From: Alistipes sp.
GTDB taxonomy: Bacteria; Bacteroidota; Bacteroidia; Bacteroidales; Rikenellaceae
NCBI GenBank assembly: GCA_017629035.1
Contig: JAGBXX010000015.1
Coordinates: 91,739-155,738 of the forward strand
Reading direction: 5' to 3'
DNA: 64,000 bases
The notes under the pieces were generated by a model that saw only the letters and a list, made by a program, of their open reading frames with translations, made no database searches and had not been told where the DNA came from. Both the position numbers and the translations under genes were made by a program. Shown piece by piece: positions 26,806 to 34,152 of the stretch (positions within the stretch are counted from its first letter, which is position 1; the number at the start of each line of letters is the position of its first letter).

Positions 26806-28164
26806 ATGAAAAAATTCTCTATTTTTTCCACAGCACTTCTCACTCTTTTTGCAGTAGCTTGTGGCGGTAACTCGTCCGACAACGAGGCTGATAATCATGG
26901 TGAATTTGGCGATTTCTATGGCGAGGAGTACAGCGACGCTCTCGAGGCCGAGCCTGTATATATCTTTGGCATTGACTCTACACCCTACACCGTCGAGACC
27001 GATTCTATCCGCTCGGGCGAGACCGTAGGTGGAATCTTGGATCGTCATGGCATATCTGCCAGCAAGGTAGATAGACTAAGCAAGAAGGCCGAGGAGGTAT
27101 TCTCGCTCAAGCAGATTCGTGCCGACCGTGCATACACCACATTTAAGCGCACCATCGAGGACTCAACAGGCAGACGTGAGGTGCTGGACTACATGGTCTA
27201 CCAGAAGTCAAATACCGACTATGTTACATTTGCCTTCGTGGGCGACTCGGTACACGTATCGCTCAACGAGATTCCTGTGCGCATCGTGCGCCAGTGTGCA
27301 CGTGCTGAGATCACCTCATCACTCTGGGGCGCTATCATGAAGGCCAACATGCCCTATGCTATTGCCAGTGAGTTTGAGGATATCTTCAAGTGGACTGTCG
27401 ACTTCTTCGGCATCCAGGAGGGCGATAGCTTTGCCGTGATCTACGATGAGAAGTTCACCGACACAACATCAGTAGGCATTGGCCGCATCTACGGCGCAAG
27501 CTTCACAAGCGGCAACAAGACTATCTACGCTATCCCTTATGCCGACGAGAACGGCAAGCTCAAGTATTGGGACTACGATGGTCAGTCATTGCGTAAGCAG
27601 ATGTTGCAGGCACCACTTAAGTACACCCGCATCAGCTCTAAGTTTACCCACAAGCGACTCCACCCCGTGTATCGTATATATCGTCCTCACCTCGGTGTTG
27701 ACTATGCAGCGCCTATGGGTACTCCAGTACACTCCGTAGCTGACGGTACAGTCATCAAGGCTGGCTGGGGTGGCGGCGGTGGTAACACCATCTATATCAA
27801 GCACTCAGGAGGCCTCCAGACAGGTTATCTCCACCTCAAGAGCTTTGCTAAGGGTATCAAGGTGGGTAGCAGAGTATCGCAGGGTCAGCTTATCGGCTAC
27901 GTAGGCTCGACAGGTACCTCAACAGGCCCACATCTTGACTACCGTATCTGGCAGAATGGCACACCTATCGACCCACTCAAGGTGACACAGCAGCCACAGG
28001 ATCCTATTGCTAAGAAGTATCGTGGCGACTTTGAGCTCATACGTGACCGCATTATCTCTGAGCTTCAGGGCACAGCGCCAGAGGGCGACCGTGTAACCGA
28101 CGACGAGATCTTCCGCCGTGAGCCTGAGGCCAAAGAGGCGGCAGATAGCACAAAGAGCAACTAA
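26806..28164 (+). CDS. M23-family metallopeptidase lipoprotein
   Basis: A 452-residue cell-wall endopeptidase. The signal peptide ends in the lipobox FAVAC, so Cys19 is probably lipidated. An OapA/LysM-like region lies at about 60-130 (GGILDRHGISASKVDRL). A middle domain follows, then the M23 catalytic domain from about residue 285: HLGVDYAAPMGTPVHSVADG, GYLHLKSFA and GPHLDYRIW carry the zinc ligands and catalytic His. All key residues are present, so it should be active rather than an EnvC-like scaffold. ATG 26806 is chosen over the upstream TTG because it starts the signal peptide. It leads an operon with the YhbP-like gene and ispD. Confidence 0.9.
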   Translation: MKKFSIFSTALLTLFAVACGGNSSDNEADNHGEFGDFYGEEYSDALEAEPVYIFGIDSTPYTVETDSIRSGETVGGILDRHGISASKVDRLSKKAEEVFSLKQIRADRAYTTFKRTIEDSTGRREVLDYMVYQKSNTDYVTFAFVGDSVHVSLNEIPVRIVRQCARAEITSSLWGAIMKANMPYAIASEFEDIFKWTVDFFGIQEGDSFAVIYDEKFTDTTSVGIGRIYGASFTSGNKTIYAIPYADENGKLKYWDYDGQSLRKQMLQAPLKYTRISSKFTHKRLHPVYRIYRPHLGVDYAAPMGTPVHSVADGTVIKAGWGGGGGNTIYIKHSGGLQTGYLHLKSFAKGIKVGSRVSQGQLIGYVGSTGTSTGPHLDYRIWQNGTPIDPLKVTQQPQDPIAKKYRGDFELIRDRIISELQGTAPEGDRVTDDEIFRREPEAKEAADSTKSN

Positions 28165-28179
28165 AGAGAGCGCTACCCT

Positions 28180-28602
28180 ATGGTCGTTGACGAGCGTATA
28201 GTAAAGTTTATCAAGAAGCACCATGTGCTCACACTTGCTACACTTGAGCCTGGTAGCGAGCAACCCTATGTTGCCAACTGCTTCTATGCCTACGACTCGG
28301 AGCGTAACCTATTCGTATTCACCTCGGACCTTGCGACACGTCATGGCTCGGAGATGGATAAAAACCCCAATGTAGCACTCAGCATTGTGCGCGAAACACG
28401 CATCGTGGGCGCTATCGAGGGTCTGCAAATCACCGGACAGGCCATGCGTGGCGACGACAAGGCCAAGATTCGCTATATCAAGCGTTTCCCCTATGCTGCC
28501 GTGGCGCCACTAAGCCTGTGGATGGTGAGCCCTAAGATGATGAAACTCACCGACAACAAGCTCGGTTTTGGCAAGAAACTAATATGGCAAAGCGAGGAGT
28601 AA
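28180..28602 (+). CDS. YhbP-like (UPF0306) flavin-binding split-barrel protein
   Basis: A 140-residue protein of the pyridoxamine-phosphate-oxidase-like split barrel type. The opening KKHHVLTLATLE and the following YVANCFYAYDSERNLFVFTS, then SDLATRHGSEMDKNPNVALSI, match the UPF0306 pattern. An FMN-binding role is likely from the fold and the true reaction is unknown. It starts 15 nt after the M23 gene and overlaps ispD by 19 nt, so all three are cotranscribed. Confidence 0.75.
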   Translation: MVVDERIVKFIKKHHVLTLATLEPGSEQPYVANCFYAYDSERNLFVFTSDLATRHGSEMDKNPNVALSIVRETRIVGAIEGLQITGQAMRGDDKAKIRYIKRFPYAAVAPLSLWMVSPKMMKLTDNKLGFGKKLIWQSEE

Positions 28603-29264
28603 TAATCGTTGCAGGAGGCTCAGGACGACGCATGCAGAGTGCTATACCCAAGCAGTTTCTGCTCCTTGGTGGCATGCCCGTGGTGGCACGCACCATCAAC
28701 ACCTTCTCCGAGGCTATGCCTGGCGCAGAGATCGTAGTGGTACTTCCCAAAGAGGATATCGAGATGTGGCGCAACCTCGTAGCACGCTTTGATGTTGCAG
28801 TACATCGCTGCGTGGCAGGTGGCAAGGAGCGTTTTCACTCCGTGAAGTGCGGCCTCGAGGCTCTATCGCCCGAGGTAGAGTATGTTGCAGTACACGATGG
28901 CGTACGTGCTCTGGTGAGCAAGAGAGTGATAATACGCACAATGCTCGATGCAGAGCGTAGTGGCGCCTCGATTCCCGTTATGGAGGTTGCCGACTCATAC
29001 CGCCGTGTGACAGTAGAGGGCTCCGAGATAGTACCTCGCACAGAGCTACGCATTGTGCAAACACCTCAAATATTCGACGCTACACTACTACGCAAGGCCT
29101 ACGAGCAGGAGTTCGACACAGAGTTTACTGACGACGCCTCGGTCGTGGAGCGTCTGGGACACAAGATCTCGCTGGTCGAGGGCGAGCGCACAAACCTCAA
29201 GCTCACAACACCCGACGACCTCAGCTGGGCCGAGTGGTGGCTGGAGCAAGAGAGCAACGCATAG
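28584..29264 (+). CDS. ispD: 2-C-methyl-D-erythritol 4-phosphate cytidylyltransferase
   Basis: A 226-residue nucleotidyltransferase of the MEP isoprenoid pathway. The signature IVAGGSGRRM is at about residues 8-17 and the catalytic PKQF follows near 24-27. HDGVRALVSKRVI and QTPQIFDATLL are both conserved, as is the C-terminal TDDASVVERLGH. The ATG at 28584 overlaps the preceding gene. Length is normal. The operon ends at the hairpin at 29286-29330. Confidence 0.95.
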   Translation: MAKRGVIIVAGGSGRRMQSAIPKQFLLLGGMPVVARTINTFSEAMPGAEIVVVLPKEDIEMWRNLVARFDVAVHRCVAGGKERFHSVKCGLEALSPEVEYVAVHDGVRALVSKRVIIRTMLDAERSGASIPVMEVADSYRRVTVEGSEIVPRTELRIVQTPQIFDATLLRKAYEQEFDTEFTDDASVVERLGHKISLVEGERTNLKLTTPDDLSWAEWWLEQESNA

Positions 29265-29285
29265 AACCTCAAACGTATAGATATA

Positions 29286-29330
29286 ATAAATAGGAGTTAT
29301 CCCTCGATTGAGATAACTCCTATTTATATT
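29286..29330. terminator. bidirectional terminator between ispD and the DUF4923-like pair
   Basis: A perfect 15-bp stem (ATAAATAGGAGTTAT and its complement) with a 12-nt loop and T-rich flanks. Confidence 0.8.
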
Positions 29331-29344
29331 TTAGGCGTAGGTAG

Positions 29345-29983
29345 CTACTGCTTACGCTTGAACTTACCTACGGCATATACATCGCCAATATCCTTGAGCA
29401 GAGTCTCGACAAGCACCACGTTCTGGTCGTTCTTATACTCTGGATATACGCTCTTAATAGCCTTAACCAGCTGCTTGACATCGAGCAACACGGTGAGCAT
29501 ATCCGAGCTATACTTAACATATCCCGACACACTCACACTCTTACCCTCGTAGGTAGTAGATACGACGATTCCCGCCGTAGAGCGCTGATAGCTATACTCA
29601 CCACGGATCTCGCTATTACCATGCGACACCACACCCTTGCCCGACTCCAAATCGAGCTCTGCTGTGCCACGGGTCACACCCATCTGGCGTAAAACATCGA
29701 CAATGATTGGGTCGAGCTGCGCCACCGCAACATCAGCAAGTGGATTAGTGCCCACGTAGGTGAAGGTTGCTGAGTCGTAGGTCCAAGTGCCATTGAGTGT
29801 AGAGGCTGCAGGAGCCTGCTCAGCGAGCTTCTTATATGGGTCGTTGGCAGGCGCTGTCTGGCTCTTAGACTGGCTGCCAAAGAGCGTTCCAAGGGCCTTA
29901 GATAGATCGAACTGTGCCGATGCGCTATCGGGCATAAGAGCAAGCGCGAGCACAAGAAGTAGAAGGTTTGCTACACGACGCAT
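29345..29983 (-). CDS. secreted DUF4923-like (lipocalin-like) protein, copy 2
   Basis: A 212-residue exported protein with a signal peptide ending SASAQ, then a Gln/Ser-rich linker (SQSKSQTAPAND) and a beta-rich domain starting LNGTWTYDSATFTYVG near residue 63. The W-x-Y...P/F start, the internal GTAELDLESGKG and the KYSSDMLTVLLDV segment recall the Bacteroidales DUF4923 family, whose function is unknown. It follows the related gene at 29990 after 6 nt. The two are diverged tandem paralogues, best seen in the GxWxY start and the LVxxVxxLxxK-like end. Confidence 0.6.
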   Translation of the reverse strand: MRRVANLLLLVLALALMPDSASAQFDLSKALGTLFGSQSKSQTAPANDPYKKLAEQAPAASTLNGTWTYDSATFTYVGTNPLADVAVAQLDPIIVDVLRQMGVTRGTAELDLESGKGVVSHGNSEIRGEYSYQRSTAGIVVSTTYEGKSVSVSGYVKYSSDMLTVLLDVKQLVKAIKSVYPEYKNDQNVVLVETLLKDIGDVYAVGKFKRKQ

Positions 29984-29989
29984 AGTTGA

Positions 29990-30595
29990 CTATTTTGAAA
30001 AAGCGAAACCAAGCATAACACTCTCGTAGCCCTTAACAAGCGAGGTAACACCGCTAAGCAATGTCGACTTAGCACCAAGCTGCGTAACGAAGTTCACAAG
30101 GCGTGAGCAGTCGAAGACAAGCTTGAGGTTCTGGCCATCGATATAGGCAAAACCCTTCATCGTACCGAGGTTGATAAGCTTTGAGTCGAACTTAAGCTCC
30201 ACAGCGTGGGTCTCAGCGTCGTAGGTATAGGTTCCCGCAAAGTTACGCTTGCCAATAACCGAAGTAAAGGTGTTGTCGTTGTTGAATGTAAATGAGTAGC
30301 TACCTGGCTTGATACCTACATACTCATAGGCCTTAGTGAGCTTAGTTGAGAGTGATGTTGCGAGTGCTGAGCTTGCAATATCGGCAAGAGCCTTACTCTC
30401 CGACGAGTTGAGCTCGATAGCGGGCTCACTATAGCTCCACGAGCCTACGAGCAGCACCTCCGAGAGCTTACCATCGGTAACATTATCAATAATCTCAGTA
30501 GCAGCACCCTTGAGCAACTTACCAACGAGTGTCTGTGCCGAAGCCGAAGCACTGAATGCCACGAGCAACACGGCAATAGCCAAAATCTTCTTCAT
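29990..30595 (-). CDS. secreted DUF4923-like (lipocalin-like) protein, copy 1
   Basis: A 201-residue exported protein. The signal peptide is residues 1-20 (FSASASAQ). After a short helical stretch, LLVGSWSYSEPAIELNS opens the domain at about residue 48. Then come YEYVGIKPGSYSFTFNNDNTF and GKRNFAGTYTYDAETHAVELKF, a pattern of antiparallel strands. I associate this with DUF4923, found in secreted proteins of gut Bacteroidales with no known role. No lipobox is visible. It precedes the paralogue at 29345 in the same transcription unit. Confidence 0.65.
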   Translation of the reverse strand: MKKILAIAVLLVAFSASASAQTLVGKLLKGAATEIIDNVTDGKLSEVLLVGSWSYSEPAIELNSSESKALADIASSALATSLSTKLTKAYEYVGIKPGSYSFTFNNDNTFTSVIGKRNFAGTYTYDAETHAVELKFDSKLINLGTMKGFAYIDGQNLKLVFDCSRLVNFVTQLGAKSTLLSGVTSLVKGYESVMLGFAFSK

Positions 30596-30625
30596 AGTAC
30601 TATTTAAGCTAAAATGTTTTCTATC

Positions 30626-30669
30626 TAAAAGATGCTACGAGCGCAGCTATACACCTAACGCTCGTAGCA
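30626..30669 (-). terminator. terminator of nadE
   Basis: A perfect 11-bp stem TGCTACGAGCG/CGCTCGTAGCA, then TCTTTT on the minus strand. Confidence 0.8.
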
Positions 30670-30691
30670 CCAATATTATTGTCCTAAGGTC

Positions 30692-32638
30692 CTAAGCCAG
30701 TGACTCGAGCTCACGCTCAACCTCCTCGACCTCAGCAAGCCAAGCACGCTCCTGGGCGTCGGATGGCATGTGCAAGTCGCCACGTGGCGAAAGACCCACA
30801 GCACCAACCTTTGGACCATCGGGCATTGCCGAACGCTTGAACTGCTGCGTAAAGAAGCGGTGGAAGAACACCTTGAGCCACTTGAGGATTGTAGGCTTGT
30901 CGTAGACACCCTCGAAGGCAATAGAGGCAAGCATAGCAATCTTGGTAGGGGCATAGCGACGACGCAGAGTGCAGTAGAGGAAGAAGTCGTGGAGGTCGTA
31001 TGGACCAACGATATCCTCGGTCTTCTGCGCAATATTATCGCCATCGGCTGGCAAGAGCTCAGGGCTAACAGGCGTTGCCACAACATCACGCAACGAGTCA
31101 CGCAACGCACCCTCAGCACGATTCTCGGCATACCAAGCAACCATGTGCTTAACAAGGGTCTTAGGCACTGAGGCGTTGATGCCGTACATCGACATCTGGT
31201 CGCCATTGTATGTTGCCCAACCCAAAGCAAGCTCACTCATGTCGCCAGTACCAATGACCATACCGCCGCAGAGGTTAGCTACATCCATCAATATCTGTGT
31301 ACGCTCACGTGCCTGAGAGTTCTCGTATGCCACAGAGCGCTCTGAAGCGTCGATACCGATATCCTTGAAGTGCTGCTCGCAAGCCTCCTTGATAGAGATC
31401 TCACGAAGCGTGCATCCAAGCTCACGCACCATAGTAAGGGCGTTCTGATATGTACGATCGGTAGTGCCGAAACCAGGCATTGTAACACCGATGATACCCT
31501 TGCGATCAAGGCCAAGTAGGTCGAATGTATCGCACACGGCAAGGAGTGCCAATGTAGAGTCTAGGCCACCAGAGATACCGATAACGGCAGTCTTGCAGCC
31601 AGTATGCTCAAGGCGCTGAGCAAGACCTGCGCTCTGGATAGCAAAGACCTCACGGCAGTGTGCCGCACGTGCCGCCTCATCCTCGGGAACGAAGTAGATA
31701 GGCTCGATATGACGGCGTACATCGCCATGGTGCATAATCTCGTCAACGTCGATCTCTACAACACGCATCTCAGGTGCCTCTGGGTAGTAGAATGTGTTAC
31801 GTGCTGTACGGCGTGTTGAGATATACTCCACGTCGATATCGGCGATAACCATGCGGTCGTTGCGCACGAAACGCTCGCTGACGCCCAACACACGGCCAAG
31901 CTCAGCAATAACGGCATTACCCGCAAAGACAAGGTCTGATGATGACTCACCATGGCCCGACGAGGCGTAGACATAGGCTGCCATAGTTCGTGACGACTGC
32001 TCGGCAATAAGAGAGATAAGGTAGTCGTGCTTGCATACCGACTCGGGCGATGCCGAGAGGTTAAACAGCAGCTTAGCACCCTGCACTGCCTGCATTGATG
32101 ATGGTGGCACAGGCACCCACATATCCTCGCAGATCTCAACACCGAACTCCACGTTGTGAATATCGAACATGAGGTCGGCACCGAAAGGACACTCCTGACC
32201 CGCAAAACGGATCACACGGTCACGAATACCGAAGCCCGACACCCACCAGCGGAGCTCCGAGAACTCGCCATAGTTAGGGATGTAGGACTTAGGCACGATA
32301 CCCCACAACACACCCTGACCAAAGACCGCAGCGCAGTTGTAAAGACGATCGGCATATACCACCGGAAGACCTACGATACCGATTGTTGGGATATCCTGAG
32401 TCTGTTCCATAAGCCAGGCAAGAGCCTGCTCAGAGTCACGAAGCAACTTCTTCTGAAGCACCATATCGCCACAGGTATAACCCACCAGCGACAACTCGGG
32501 CATAACAACAATCTCAACACCCTCCTTGAAGGCATCCTGCATAATTTTGAGAGCACCCTCGGCATTGCGATGGGCATCAGCGATATGTACTCGTGGTACA
32601 GCCGCTGCAACTCTCATATATCCAAATTGGTTGTTCAT
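30692..32638 (-). CDS. nadE: glutamine-dependent NAD+ synthetase
   Basis: A 648-residue two-domain enzyme that amidates nicotinic acid adenine dinucleotide using glutamine. The N-terminal nitrilase-type glutaminase has VVMPELSLVGYTCGD (catalytic Glu), a central Lys region, and VEICEDMWVP with the nucleophile Cys. The C-terminal synthetase has the PP-loop GISGGLDSTLALL and GTGDMSELALGWAT. Both halves look complete. The gene is preceded by an A/T-rich repeat region and the dispersed palindrome, and I could not find a clear promoter. Confidence 0.96.
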   Translation of the reverse strand: MNNQFGYMRVAAAVPRVHIADAHRNAEGALKIMQDAFKEGVEIVVMPELSLVGYTCGDMVLQKKLLRDSEQALAWLMEQTQDIPTIGIVGLPVVYADRLYNCAAVFGQGVLWGIVPKSYIPNYGEFSELRWWVSGFGIRDRVIRFAGQECPFGADLMFDIHNVEFGVEICEDMWVPVPPSSMQAVQGAKLLFNLSASPESVCKHDYLISLIAEQSSRTMAAYVYASSGHGESSSDLVFAGNAVIAELGRVLGVSERFVRNDRMVIADIDVEYISTRRTARNTFYYPEAPEMRVVEIDVDEIMHHGDVRRHIEPIYFVPEDEAARAAHCREVFAIQSAGLAQRLEHTGCKTAVIGISGGLDSTLALLAVCDTFDLLGLDRKGIIGVTMPGFGTTDRTYQNALTMVRELGCTLREISIKEACEQHFKDIGIDASERSVAYENSQARERTQILMDVANLCGGMVIGTGDMSELALGWATYNGDQMSMYGINASVPKTLVKHMVAWYAENRAEGALRDSLRDVVATPVSPELLPADGDNIAQKTEDIVGPYDLHDFFLYCTLRRRYAPTKIAMLASIAFEGVYDKPTILKWLKVFFHRFFTQQFKRSAMPDGPKVGAVGLSPRGDLHMPSDAQERAWLAEVEEVERELESLA

Positions 32639-32646
32639 TTAATTAC

Positions 32647-32736
32647 AAATTAGCAATTAGTAATTAGCAATTAGTAGTTTGGGTGTAGTTGATATTCCGA
32701 AATCGAGGTCACACAAGACCTACGCTACTAATTACT
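32647..32736. repeat. A/T-rich direct and inverted repeats upstream of nadE
   Basis: The unit attagcaattagta is repeated twice in tandem at about 32650-32677. Its end, aattagtag, is complementary to ctactaatt at 32725-32733, enclosing a small AGGTC/GACCT hairpin at 32706-32721. The region could fold into a nested stem. Confidence 0.6.
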
Positions 32737-32758
32737 CACCTACTCTTCCATAATTTTT

Positions 32759-32871
32759 GTTAGAAGGCATTAGATGCGGTGTCCGAGTCGCATTTGCCAC
32801 GGATGGGACATACTTTGACGTATTTCCCATTCGGGGCAATAAGCTCGGTGACGCAGATGATGCCTTATAAC
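32759..32871. repeat. dispersed long-palindrome element, copy B
   Basis: A 113-bp imperfect palindrome. The outer stem is GTTAgAAGGCAT/ATGCCTTaTAAC. Inner arms include TCCGAG/CTCGGT, TTGCC/GGCAA and ATGGGAcATAC/GTATtTCCCAT. It lies 5 nt after the pepT stop and shares most of its sequence with copy C. Confidence 0.85.
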
Positions 32872-32876
32872 GGAAA

Positions 32877-34094
32877 TTACTCAGCCCAGATGCGCGCCAA
32901 GTTGATGATAGTATTCATCGCACGCTGCATAGTTGTGAGCGAAGCATACTCATAGCGACCATGGAAGTTCATGCCACCTGTGAAGATATTTGGACATGGA
33001 AGACCCATGAACGAGAGGCGTGAACCGTCGGTACCACCACGGATAGGCTTAACCTGTGGCTTAACACCTGCCTCGATCATAGCACGCTTAGCCTTCTCGA
33101 TAACCTGTGGGTGTGGCTCAACCATCTTACGCATGTTGTAGTACTGATCCTTGAGTGTGAGTGTGAGCACCTTCTCGCCATACTTACGCTGGAGGAAGTT
33201 CACAACGTCCCACATGAGCTGCTTCTTGTGCTCGAACTTGTCTGAGTCGTGGTCACGGATGATGTAGCTGATCTCAGCCTCCTCAACACTACCCTTGATA
33301 CCTACGCAGTGGAAGAAGCCCTCGTAGTGCTCAGTGAACTGAGGACGCTCCGAAGCTGGGAGCAAGCCGTTGAGCTCGCAAGCGATGTCGATAGCGTTGA
33401 TCATCTTGTTCTTGGCCATGCCTGGGTGTACGTTACGGCCTGAGATAGCGATCTTAGCGCCTGCAGCGTTGAAGTTCTCGTACTCAAGCTCACCCTCCAT
33501 ACCACCATCCATGGTGTATGCAAAGTCGGCAGCAAACTTCTTAACATCGAAGTAGTCCACGCCACGGCCAATCTCCTCATCAGGAGTGAAGCCCACGCGA
33601 ATCTTGCCGTGTGGCATCTCAGGGTGTGCCACGAGCCACTCCATAGCTGTCACGATCTCGGCAACACCTGCCTTGTCGTCAGCACCAAGGAGTGTAGTAC
33701 CGTCGGTGTGGATGAGTGTGTGACCCTTGAAGAATGAGAGCTCAGGGAACTCCTCGACCTTGAGCCAGCAGTCGTGACCAAGCATGATATCACGGCCGTT
33801 GTAGTTCTCCACGATGTGTGGCTTAACATTTGCGCCGCTCATATCTGGAGCAGTATCTACGTGCGAGATGAAGCCGATAGTAGGCACATTCTCGTAGCCC
33901 TTAGTTGCTGGCAAGGTAGCCATAACATAGCCATACTCGTCCATAGTGACCTCCTGAAGGCCAATAGTCTCGAGCTCCTCCTTGAGGTGGCGCAACAACA
34001 CGAGCTGCTTGTCGGTCGATGGGAACGATGTGCTCGACTCGTCCGACTGAGTATCGAACGATACATACTTCAAAAATCTATCTTTCAAGTCCAT
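32877..34094 (-). CDS. pepT: peptidase T (tripeptidase)
   Basis: A 405-residue zinc aminopeptidase of the M20B type that removes the N-terminal residue from tripeptides in the cytoplasm. The family marks are FLKYVSFDTQSDE, FISHVDTAPDMSG (first metal His and Asp), LGADDKAGVAEI (bridging Asp), TPDEEIGRG (catalytic Glu) and AYTMDGG. GGTDGSRLSFMGLPCPN is near the end. Full length. Dispersed element copy B lies right after its stop, and no promoter was identified. Confidence 0.96.
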   Translation of the reverse strand: MDLKDRFLKYVSFDTQSDESSTSFPSTDKQLVLLRHLKEELETIGLQEVTMDEYGYVMATLPATKGYENVPTIGFISHVDTAPDMSGANVKPHIVENYNGRDIMLGHDCWLKVEEFPELSFFKGHTLIHTDGTTLLGADDKAGVAEIVTAMEWLVAHPEMPHGKIRVGFTPDEEIGRGVDYFDVKKFAADFAYTMDGGMEGELEYENFNAAGAKIAISGRNVHPGMAKNKMINAIDIACELNGLLPASERPQFTEHYEGFFHCVGIKGSVEEAEISYIIRDHDSDKFEHKKQLMWDVVNFLQRKYGEKVLTLTLKDQYYNMRKMVEPHPQVIEKAKRAMIEAGVKPQVKPIRGGTDGSRLSFMGLPCPNIFTGGMNFHGRYEYASLTTMQRAMNTIINLARIWAE

Positions 34095-34152
34095 AGTCTT
34101 ATATTTTTCTTTTTTCGGTTATTTCATTAATTTTCGTTTTAGCCACGCAATA

